A DNA stretch of 64,000 nt from contig NZ_JAAABL010000001.1 of assembly GCF_009900765.1 (NCBI RefSeq), forward strand, positions 310,001 to 374,000, given 5' to 3'. Positions 35,836-43,054 of the stretch are shown here, in pieces. Every line of letters starts with the position of its first letter. Within the stretch, counting starts at the first letter, position 1. The notes below the pieces were generated by a model. That model did no database searches, had not been told where the DNA came from, and was given only the letters and a program-made list of their open reading frames with translations. The stretch is from Rhodovarius lipocyclicus (GTDB lineage: Bacteria; Pseudomonadota; Alphaproteobacteria; Acetobacterales; Acetobacteraceae). Made by a program: the position numbers and the translations under genes.

Positions 35836-36948
35836 GTGAAGCTTGGACTGTTCATGATGCCGCTGCATCCGTCGCACCGGCTGATGCACGAGATCATCGA
35901 AGAGAATGCGGACAAGATCATCCATGCCGACCAGATCGGGTTCGACGAGGCCTGGGTCGGTGAGCACTTCTCGGCGACGACCGAACCGCTCTCCGCGCCG
36001 ATGATGTTCATGGCCTCGCTGCTGCGCCAGACGAAGAACATCGTGTTCGGCACCGGGGTGGTGTCGCTGCCCAACCATCATCCGGCGATCGTCGCGGCCG
36101 AGGCCGCGCAGTTCGACCACCTGAGCCGCGGCCGCTTCATCTTCGGCATCGGCCCATCGGGCTTGGCCAGCGACCACGAGCTGTTCGGCAACACGGATAT
36201 GACGGTCCGCAACGAGCGCATGGCGGAATCTATCGAGACGATCCTGAAGATCTGGGGCCAGGACCCGCCCTACGATATCAAGGGCAAGCACTGGCACGTG
36301 AAGATAACCGATGCGATCGTGCCCGAACTCGGCGTGGGCTACATGCCCAAGCCCTACCAGAAGCCGCATCCGCCGATCGCGATGTCGGCCATGTCGCCCC
36401 ATTCCTCGAGCGTGAAGACGGCGGCGCTGCGCGGTTGGGGGCCGATCAGCGCGAATTTCTGCCCCGAATACGTCGTGGCGAGCCATTGGGGGAAGTACGT
36501 CGAGGGCTGCCGCGAGGCCGGGCGCGAGCCGACCGGACAGGATTGGCGCGTCGCCCGCAACATCCTGGTGGCGGAAAGCGATCAGCAGGCGCTCGACTGG
36601 GCGATGGATCCGAAGGGAAGCAACCACTACTATTTCCGCTACCTCTGGGAAGTGCTGAAGCGCGCCAACTACACCGTCGTCATGAAATCCGATCCCGCGA
36701 TGCCCGATGAGGCAGTGACCGTCGAGGGGCTGATCGAGAGCATGATGATCTACGGCTCTTCCCGCACCGTGACGGAGAAGCTGCTTGCCTTCCGCGAGCG
36801 TGTGGGGCCCTTCAGCACGCTGCTGATGGCCTCGATGGACGGATCCGGTGCGAACCGCCATCGGGAATGGGAGACAATGCGCCGCCTTGCGACGGAGGTG
36901 CTGCCGAGGGTGCGCGAGGCCACTCGACGCGCACCCGCTATGGCGTAG
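35836..36948 (+). CDS. LLM-class (luciferase-like) flavin-dependent monooxygenase
   Basis: 370 residues from GTG 35836, with AAAGGA upstream. The TIM-barrel N-terminus is KLGLFMMPLHPSHR, followed by GFDEAWVGEHF and GVVSLPNHHPAIVAAEAAQFDHLSRGRF, all hallmarks of bacterial luciferase-like oxygenases such as limonene 1,2-monooxygenase. Needs reduced flavin, supplied by the upstream reductase. The sigma-54 control suggests an inducible catabolic step on a small organic compound. Substrate cannot be told. Confidence 0.9.
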   Translation: MKLGLFMMPLHPSHRLMHEIIEENADKIIHADQIGFDEAWVGEHFSATTEPLSAPMMFMASLLRQTKNIVFGTGVVSLPNHHPAIVAAEAAQFDHLSRGRFIFGIGPSGLASDHELFGNTDMTVRNERMAESIETILKIWGQDPPYDIKGKHWHVKITDAIVPELGVGYMPKPYQKPHPPIAMSAMSPHSSSVKTAALRGWGPISANFCPEYVVASHWGKYVEGCREAGREPTGQDWRVARNILVAESDQQALDWAMDPKGSNHYYFRYLWEVLKRANYTVVMKSDPAMPDEAVTVEGLIESMMIYGSSRTVTEKLLAFRERVGPFSTLLMASMDGSGANRHREWETMRRLATEVLPRVREATRRAPAMA

Positions 36949-37044
36949 CGCCTCCCTGGCGGGGGCGGGGGACCGGGCCGCGTCTCCCTGGCGGCCCGGC
37001 CTCATGCGAGGCCGAGGCGCGGCCGTGCGCCGGGCGGCATCGTC

Positions 37045-37219
37045 GCAATCCCCGTGCATCGTGGCCAGGTGGAGCGCACCCCACGGCGTGACGCTGGCCG
37101 CCGGGCAGGTGGCGACCACCGGCACCTGCGTCGCGCTGCTGGAGGTCGCTCCGGGCGACGAGGTCTCGGCGGAGTATGGCGTCCTCGGGCGGGTGGGGCT
37201 GCGCTTCGCCCCGGCCTGA
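37045..37219 (+). pseudogene. 2-keto-4-pentenoate hydratase-like C-terminal remnant
   Basis: Frame reading ARWSAPHGVTLAAGQVATTG and then LEVAPGDEVSAEYGVLGRVGLRF, which matches the end of MhpD/fumarylacetoacetate-hydrolase-type proteins (…LxAGQVVLTG…PGDxVxAxFGxLGxVxxxF). No N-terminal part is present. Relic of a meta-cleavage-type pathway gene. Confidence 0.5.
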
Positions 37220-37331
37220 TCCCAATGGCCCCTCAAGGACTGATACCCACCCCATGAAGCCCTGACTCCTGGGCTTGCTGCGACGCGGACCGGCGTGATT
37301 CATCGGCGGGCATGGCTTGAAGGAGCCGCGC

Positions 37332-37560
37332 ATGCCGGCGCTGTGGATCAGGGACGACATCGCGCCGCAGGAGCCGCGGCGCCTGGCCAAGCTGGAGAAG
37401 GACCCGCGTGCTGCTCGGCAGCCGCTGGCCATTGCCGGGGCGCTGGGCGGGCTGAGCCGCGAGACCGCGGCGCGGATTGCCGGCATGGACCGGCAGACGC
37501 TGCGCGACTGGGTTATCCGCTGCAACCGCGCCGGACCTGATGGCTTGTCGGACCACTGGT
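37332..37560 (+). pseudogene. IS630-family transposase N-terminal remnant
   Basis: The HTH of an IS630 transposase: MPALWIRDDIAPQEPRRLAKLEKDP, GLSRETAARIAGMDRQTLRDWVIRCNRAGPDGLSDHW. Homology stops there, before the DDE core, and the frame turns into unrelated sequence. Marks a decayed insertion at the left edge of the phage-like block. Confidence 0.65.
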
Positions 37561-37723
37561 GCCCTGATCGACGCTTCCACGCCGGCTCGTGTAGCCCGTG
37601 GCCGCCGTGGAGCCGGCGTCCGAGCACGCCGCCTCCGTGACTGCGCTACGCGTGCGACTTCGCGTCGAGCGGCCGGGGCGTTGCGGATGTGATGCCGCAC
37701 CCGGACCGCCCCACGGCAAGGGC

Positions 37724-39052
37724 TCAGCTCCCCGGGTTGAACCAGGCGCCGCGCCAGTCGATTGCGCCGACGCCGAAGTCGAACAGCACGCTGATCTCGA
37801 TCCCGTCTACGCCCTGGACCGGGTTGGTGCCGACGCGCGGCGCCTCGGCGCCGTCGAGATAGCCGTAGACGTAGACCGGCGAGGCCTCCTGGTGCGCGAA
37901 GAGATACCAGCGGTTCGCGGGGATCAACGGCTCCACCACCGGCTCGATCATGCCGGCGTAGATGTTCTCCCGGCTGATCTGGTCGGCCGCGACCGGCACC
38001 GTGAGCTGCCGCGCCGGCATCTCGAGGTTCGGCCCGACCAGGAGGCGCATGCGCTCGCCGATCGAGATCGGGATGCCGTCGAGGCTCCGCTGCTGCATGA
38101 TCGCCGCCCGACCGGCGGCGAGGGAGGCGATGTCGAGCGCCGAGCCGGCGGCCGCCTTGTTCGCGCGTGCGGCGCCCGTCGCGAAGACCGGCGCGTTGCC
38201 GGTGGCGAGCGTCGGACCATCGCCGTTCGCCGCGTTCAGCACGCCGTAGGCGGTGGCGTTCTCGACGTCGGCGATGCGTCGGCCGATCATCGCCGCGAAG
38301 TCGGTGAAGGCGCCGAGGTCGTCATTCACCAGCATCTGACGCGTCACCCGCACGCGCCGTGCGAAGGTGGTCAGCGTCACGCTCTCCTGGCCCTCGGAGA
38401 TCGTGCCGACCTGGATCTCCCCACCCTCGGCCAGCGGCAGCAGGGAGGGGAAGTCGCCGGCGCGGAGATGGTGGTGCGGGCGGAAGTCGCGGAAGTCCCG
38501 CCGCCGCATGATCTGGCGGTAGGTCGGCTGCGCAGGCGTGTAGCCGGCGAGCAGCATCTTGTTGGCTGCCGCCGACAGCAGGGCGGGGAAGTCCGCCGTG
38601 GTGGTGAGCGCCCGCTCGGCGATCACCAGCGGATCGCGCGAGGGCACCGGCTCGCCGCGGAGGCGGAGCAGCTCCTCGGCCATCTGCAGCGGGCGCATGT
38701 CGAGGAACTCGGCATGGCGGGGGTTCACGGCGCGGTAGCCATGCATGCCGCGCACCGCCATCGCCTCGGCCATGGCCTCGCGGATCTGGGCAGGGTCGTT
38801 CGGGTCCGGCTCGCGCGGCGCGGGCGCGGGCGGCGTCGGGCGCGGGAGGTCGGCGCCCTTCCCGGTGAGGATGTCCCAGAGCACGCCGCGCACGACGTCG
38901 GCGGACCAGCCCGTCTGGCAGGCGCGCTCCTGGAGGTGGTCGAGGATGCCGGGCGCAACCAGGCCGCGGCTCCTGGCGACGACCTGGCTGATCTCGGCGA
39001 CGCGGGCGCGCTCGGCGGCGATCGGATCGGCGGTGGTGGTGATGGTGGGCAT
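37724..39052 (-). CDS. Phage major capsid protein (prohead protease/capsid fusion type)
   Basis: 442 residues from ATG 39052. The N-terminal region (GLVAPGILDHLQERACQTGWSADVVRGVLWDIL) and capsid region (AQPTYRQIMRRRDFRDFRPHHHLRAGDFPSLLPLAEGGEIQ, then RVRVTRQMLVNDDLGAFTDFAAMIGRRIADVEN) resemble prohead protease/major capsid fusion proteins of Mu-like phages. The protease half that normally precedes is absent, so the gene may be 5'-truncated. No portal or large terminase gene is adjacent. Confidence 0.75.
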   Translation of the reverse strand: MPTITTTADPIAAERARVAEISQVVARSRGLVAPGILDHLQERACQTGWSADVVRGVLWDILTGKGADLPRPTPPAPAPREPDPNDPAQIREAMAEAMAVRGMHGYRAVNPRHAEFLDMRPLQMAEELLRLRGEPVPSRDPLVIAERALTTTADFPALLSAAANKMLLAGYTPAQPTYRQIMRRRDFRDFRPHHHLRAGDFPSLLPLAEGGEIQVGTISEGQESVTLTTFARRVRVTRQMLVNDDLGAFTDFAAMIGRRIADVENATAYGVLNAANGDGPTLATGNAPVFATGAARANKAAAGSALDIASLAAGRAAIMQQRSLDGIPISIGERMRLLVGPNLEMPARQLTVPVAADQISRENIYAGMIEPVVEPLIPANRWYLFAHQEASPVYVYGYLDGAEAPRVGTNPVQGVDGIEISVLFDFGVGAIDWRGAWFNPGS

Positions 39053-39157
39053 GGTGGATCCCTGGGAGGGGTTTGGAACGCACTGCGCCGGCACCCCCTC
39101 CAGGATGCCGGCGCAGGATCTCGTGCGGTGGTGCGTGGCGAGCGGATGCGCGCGCGG

Positions 39158-39994
39158 TCAGGTGACGCGGTAGATCGTAAACGAGCCGCGGGCGCCTTCG
39201 CGGTTCGGGCCGACCTGGCGGATGCGCTCCGCGGCGATCACCGTGATGCCCTGGCGCTTCTTCAGGCCCGCGAAGAAGCCGCGCACCGTGTGCTGCGCCC
39301 AGCCAGTGGCTTCGGCGATCTGCGCGACCGTCGCACCCTCGGGCCGGCGCAGCATGGCCAGCACCTGCTCCTGCTTCGTCCCCTCGCGCCGTTTGCGCGG
39401 GGTGCCGTCGATCCGCTCCGCGGCCCGACCCCGCGATGCGTGGGCGGGCTTGGCGGCGAGCAGGGCGCGCAGCGCCTCCATCGGCGCGTCCAAGGCGCCG
39501 ATCATGTCGCCCTCGCGGTTGGCCTCGTCGTCCCAGGCGGCGAGGATCGCCGCGGCGGCGTCGCGCAGGGCGGCGCGTGGCGTGGCGGCGCGGGACGCGA
39601 GAGCCTGGTCGAGCATGGCGACTTCCTCCGTGAGGGGCGCGGCCTGGGCGGCTTCGGGCGCCGGGGCGTCCTCACCCTGCGGCGTCGGGTGCTCCGCGCC
39701 CGTGGGCGCGGTGTCGGCCACCGCGTCGCCCTCGTTCGGGTCGATGCCGATCGCGCGCAGCCCCTCGTCGGTGATGCGCGCGACGATCCAGGTGCCGTCC
39801 TCGTCCTGCCGCCAGCCGAGGCCGACATGCTCCCGCGGCGCATTGATCTCGGTCAGCAGGTTGGCCTTGATCAGGCTGCGGAACACCGCGTTGCGCGCCG
39901 CGGCCGGCAGGGTCTTGGGCGCGCGGGCCAGCCCCATCTCGTGCTGCGCGGCAGCGCTGAGGATCACGCGCTGGGTATCGGAAAGCTTGCTCAT
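39158..39994 (-). CDS. DUF3489-domain protein
   Basis: 278 residues from ATG 39994. The N-terminal part (KLSDTQRVILSAAAQHEMG) and C-terminal DUF3489 region (GTKQEQVLAMLRRPEGATVAQIAEATGWAQHTVRGFFAGLKKRQG) are recognisable. The latter reads as a winged HTH. Alanine-rich linker between. Common in alphaproteobacterial prophages and islands; probably DNA-binding, exact role unknown. Confidence 0.82.
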   Translation of the reverse strand: MSKLSDTQRVILSAAAQHEMGLARAPKTLPAAARNAVFRSLIKANLLTEINAPREHVGLGWRQDEDGTWIVARITDEGLRAIGIDPNEGDAVADTAPTGAEHPTPQGEDAPAPEAAQAAPLTEEVAMLDQALASRAATPRAALRDAAAAILAAWDDEANREGDMIGALDAPMEALRALLAAKPAHASRGRAAERIDGTPRKRREGTKQEQVLAMLRRPEGATVAQIAEATGWAQHTVRGFFAGLKKRQGITVIAAERIRQVGPNREGARGSFTIYRVT

Positions 39995-40032
39995 CGTGGT
40001 GGTCTCCGGTTCCGGGTGCCGACCATCGGCCC

Positions 40033-40266
40033 CTACTGCCGGGAGCCGCGGCGGAAATGCTGGTCCGCGATGTCCTTCAGCTTCGCGGTGGCATCCGAAA
40101 GCCAGGCCGCCTCGCCCCAGAGCACCGTCTCGGGGTCCGCGCCGAAATGGTCCTCGCTGGCCTGGGTGAGTTCGGCGAGGAGGGCATCGAATTCGGCCTT
40201 CTTCGCGAGGAAGGCGGCCAGGCTGTTTTCCTGGTTGCGGGCGGCGCGGGCGGTTCGCTCGGTCAT
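40033..40266 (-). CDS. Small hypothetical phage-associated protein
   Basis: 77 residues, mostly helical (NSLAAFLAKKAEFDALLAELTQASEDHFGADPETVLWGEAAWLSDATAKLKDIADQHFR). No family recognised. It precedes the DUF3489 gene on the same strand with a 38-base gap, a pairing usual in this kind of element. Confidence 0.6.
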   Translation of the reverse strand: MTERTARAARNQENSLAAFLAKKAEFDALLAELTQASEDHFGADPETVLWGEAAWLSDATAKLKDIADQHFRRGSRQ

Positions 40267-40498
40267 GGTCGTCTCCGTCGTGCTGCAGGGCATCCCCTGC
40301 GGATGACGGACCATTCGCGCTGTGCCGCGCACGAGCCAAGCAAGATGGAGCGCAATGCGATTGCTATGAGCGAGCGGTCTGGATCACATCATGATTGACG
40401 ATGCGGCCGTGACGAGGCTCAGCGGCGCGTCTCTGCTCCGATCGACTTCCCGCCGCTGGGAAGTCGATGCGGTCCGATGGTGTGCTGTGTCGCGCGCG

Positions 40499-41011
40499 TT
40501 ACGCGCGCGGGTCGGTTTCCGATGAAGCAGGCGAATCAAGCCGATCGGCGACCTCCAGCAGCAGCGCGTGCATCTGCTCCTGCAGGATGGTCTGCACGAG
40601 ATGCGGATCGCGGCCGATCTCGGCGGCAATCTGTCCCGCCACACGCGCCGGCCAGTTCAGCACGGCATCGCGCATGCCGGCGGCGACTTCATCGACACGG
40701 TGGTTGGCGGCGGCGAGGTCCATCAGGCGCCCCTTCTTCTCATCCATGGCCAGGCGTTGCGCCTCGACGCCGAGGGCGAGCCGCGCCAGCGTCAGGCGCC
40801 CCAGCGGCGTGGCATCTCCAGATACGGCCATAGGTGAGCGTCCCGGCACGGCCGATGCGGTGAGATCGCGGTGAACATGCTCGACGTCCCAGCATCCATC
40901 CGGCTCGCGGCTGATGCGCCCGACCCGCTCGGCCTTCTGGATTGCGGTGTGGGAGACGCCTAGCCGGCGGGCGAGGTCACGGGTGGAGGTGATGCGTTCT
41001 GGCAAGGGCAT
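40499..41011 (-). CDS. HTH protein resembling phage terminase small subunit
   Basis: 170 residues. The N-terminal HTH (TSTRDLARRLGVSHTAIQKAERVGRI) and helical C-terminal half (VDEVAAGMRDAVLNWPARVAGQIAAEIGRDPHLVQTILQEQMHALL) resemble Nu1-type DNA-packaging small subunits. A cluster of TGGCAAC repeats lies just upstream of its start, where a packaging recognition site would be expected. No large terminase gene is next to it, so a plain regulator remains possible. Confidence 0.65.
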   Translation of the reverse strand: MPLPERITSTRDLARRLGVSHTAIQKAERVGRISREPDGCWDVEHVHRDLTASAVPGRSPMAVSGDATPLGRLTLARLALGVEAQRLAMDEKKGRLMDLAAANHRVDEVAAGMRDAVLNWPARVAGQIAAEIGRDPHLVQTILQEQMHALLLEVADRLDSPASSETDPRA

Positions 41012-41030
41012 CTCCCGTCACGCGCGGTAG

Positions 41031-41122
41031 TGGCAACATGCTGGCAACAGGTTCGCACCTGGCAACCCATCGGATTCGAATCGTCTGAATGGCTTACGCG
41101 ACGGTCCTGGCAACCTGGCAAC
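41031..41122. repeat. TGGCAAC direct-repeat cluster
   Basis: Five copies of TGGCAAC at 41031, 41042, 41060, 41108 and 41116, all in the same direction, within 92 bp and immediately upstream of the terminase-small-like gene. Candidate pac/cos or operator site. The rest of the gap 41012-41330 shows no gene. Confidence 0.55.
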
Positions 41123-41330
41123 CTCAAATTTCACCTGACGCTAGCGATGTTGCGCGCTGCTGCTCCCCGCATACGCCAGGCCCAGGAAGGAACCATGGCC
41201 TCGAAGCCGAGGCAGGCAGAGCTTCTGAACGTAAGGACAACTTACCCCGACTGGTTTCCGCTCCGCTACTGCTATGCGGCGCCTCGAAGCGCGGTGCTGG
41301 CGGTGCGCGCGACACCGCCAGCGTCCGACG

Positions 41331-41885
41331 CTACGCCGCCTCGCGCATCCTCCGCACGAGACCGTAGTGCACCGCCAGGACCGAGAGCGCAGCGGTGAAC
41401 ATGCCCTGCGCCTGAGCGGGCGCGATCGGCTTCCCCTGCCAGCCCTGCGACATGGCCCATTCACGGATCGAGCACTCAAGCCCGAGAACGTGCCACGCCG
41501 CCGAGCCGCCCGGGCTCCCTGGTCCGCCCAGCGCATCGAGAGCGGCCGCGACCTTATCCCGCGCCGCCACCTGCCGCTCCGTCAGCGTAGCGCCCGCGCC
41601 CTTCGGCATGCGGATCAGCTGCGTCGTGCGCATGCCGTCGAGCGCTGCCGAGCGGAACTGCGTGCGGAACACGCAGCCGGCCTCGTGCATCTCCGGAGAG
41701 ATCGTGCCGTTGGCCAGCATTGCACCGAGCGTGTCGACCGCGCGGCGATGCTGCACGGGCGTCCCCGTCTCCGGGTCGGCCTCGCGGACGGCCTCGCCGA
41801 AGCCACCATGCTGCAGGCGCCATTTCGACGGCCGGGACAGATCCTCCGGCTTCTGCTTCGCGCGCGCCTTCCCCTTAGCGGCCAT
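41331..41885 (-). CDS. Hypothetical phage protein (DUF6456-like)
   Basis: 184 residues from ATG 41885. A basic start (AAKGKARAKQKPEDLSRPSKWRLQHGG) precedes QHRRAVDTLGAMLANGTISPEMHEAGCVFRTQF and a C-terminal SAAWHVLGLECSIREWAMSQGW...AALSVLAVHYGL. The last part recalls DUF6456-type C-termini. Overlaps the small upstream gene. Probably a phage regulator; not certain. Confidence 0.6.
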   Translation of the reverse strand: MAAKGKARAKQKPEDLSRPSKWRLQHGGFGEAVREADPETGTPVQHRRAVDTLGAMLANGTISPEMHEAGCVFRTQFRSAALDGMRTTQLIRMPKGAGATLTERQVAARDKVAAALDALGGPGSPGGSAAWHVLGLECSIREWAMSQGWQGKPIAPAQAQGMFTAALSVLAVHYGLVRRMREAA

Positions 41886-42027
41886 GCACCCTGCCTCCGT
41901 TGCGTCGCCCCCAGCGCCTGACTGCCTCATTGACGACCGCCTGGCGCAGCAGCGGATCCGAGATCTCATCCACCAGCAGCATGGCCACGCCCTGTTCGTG
42001 CCACGCCCGGCGTTGCATCGCATCCAT
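41875..42027 (-). CDS. Short hypothetical protein
   Basis: 50 residues from an internal ATG (DAMQRRAWHEQGVAMLLVDEISDPLLRQAVVNEAVRRWGRR). It overlaps the start of the 184-residue gene by 11 bases. The coding signal is weak. Kept because the same strand is continuously coding here and the junctions are tight. Confidence 0.4.
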   Translation of the reverse strand: MDAMQRRAWHEQGVAMLLVDEISDPLLRQAVVNEAVRRWGRRNGGRVHGR

Positions 42028-42113
42028 CCCCGCGGCGGGAGTCGGGCTCCGTGCGGGATCGGGCGAGCAGCGCAGGGTCGGCCACGGCTGCGTGCCCTCG
42101 GTGCGCATGGACC

Positions 42114-42605
42114 TCACGCTCCGCCTGCCGCGCGAGCAGCCCGCCGGAGCGCAGCGGGCAGCGGCGGGTGATCCGGTCGGGGCGTGACCCGGTCCGACGA
42201 CCGGTGCGCGGGAGCGGAGCAGAAATGCTGCACGAGGCGCTCAAAGGTGTTGGCGGCCGCGATCGCCGCATGAGCCTGCAGAAAGGGGAGGACGTGCTTC
42301 GTGCGGAACGGCAGCCATTCGGCCTTGTCCGGCACCCACACGGCGTCGAGGATGTGATGCGGCGTGCAGAACTCGACGTAGTGCCCACCACCTTCGGGGG
42401 TGACCCAGGTGAGGATCTGGATGCCGTCCCGATCATCCGCACCGATGCTGTCGATGCGGGGCAGGAAGTTCAGAACCTTGGTGAGCGCGGCGTGCCACGG
42501 GATCTCCCCGCCGTTGCAGACCGTCTTCGCACGTCCGATCCATTCGGGCTTCTGCGCCTCGATGATCTCGCCGTGCAGATAGGTGGTGATGGTGTCGTTC
42601 TTCAC
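42114..42605 (-). CDS. Hypothetical phage protein
   Basis: 163 residues from GTG 42605 (KNDTITTYLHGEIIEAQKPEWIGRAKTVCNGGEIPWHAALTKVLNFL). No family recognised. A sensible globular N-terminal two thirds ends in a low-complexity tail. It lies between the repeat array at 42725-43040 and smaller genes, on the strand of the primase. Confidence 0.5.
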   Translation of the reverse strand: MKNDTITTYLHGEIIEAQKPEWIGRAKTVCNGGEIPWHAALTKVLNFLPRIDSIGADDRDGIQILTWVTPEGGGHYVEFCTPHHILDAVWVPDKAEWLPFRTKHVLPFLQAHAAIAAANTFERLVQHFCSAPAHRSSDRVTPRPDHPPLPAALRRAARAAGGA

Positions 42606-42724
42606 GATCGGTGTCCTTTGGATCCTGATGGAGAGCAGCCGGCGGTCGCAGTGGCATGGTGGCCCGCGGGCACGCGGTGTCACGGAGGGCGCATGGCCAG
42701 CCGCACGCGGCCGCGTCGGAACGA

Positions 42725-43040
42725 TGGGTCCGGGTGGGTCCAGGTCTGGGTCCGGGTTGGGTCCGGGTCTGCGTGGCGAAAAAACCGCAGAAATCCGCCA
42801 TGGGTCCGGGTGGTCCGGGTAGGTCCGGGTCGTTCCCTTACTCTTCCTATACCCCCCTATGCGCGCATCACGCGTGACGCGCGCGATGCACGTGATGCGT
42901 AGGGGGCCTGGTACGAAAGAGAACACGACAGACCCGGACCACCCGGACCCACCCGGACCCATCCAGGTATTCCGCGGCTTTCCGGACAGCCACGGACCCG
43001 GACCCATACCCGGACCCGGGGCGGCAGACCCGGACCCAAC
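42725..43040. repeat. Inverted array of GGTCCGGGT repeats, candidate replication origin
   Basis: Left arm (42725-42830): six exact GGTCCGGGT units and one GGTCCAGGT, mostly 10-19 bp apart. Right arm (42931-43040): about six units of the complement ACCCGGACC. Between them is an imperfect palindrome, CCCCCTATGCGCGCATCACG near 42852 against CGTGATGCGTAGGGGG near 42891. It lies just past the 3' end of the primase-helicase gene. Iteron-like arrays with a central dyad are typical origin layouts. Not CRISPR. Confidence 0.6.
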
Positions 43041-43054
43041 CGAGGCCGCGGCGC

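Noticed and set aside
37598-40306. Long open frame on the forward strand over the capsid and DUF3489 genes
   Set aside because: It is the antisense of recognised genes in GC-rich DNA, with arginine/glycine-rich composition and no motifs. Similar antisense frames at 5886-7814, 10094-11974, 35404-37236 and 60418-61671 were dropped for the same reason.
42725-43040. CRISPR-like look of the GGTCCGGGT repeats
   Set aside because: Units are only 9 bp, spacing is mostly 10-19 bp, the array inverts at its centre, and no cas genes are present.
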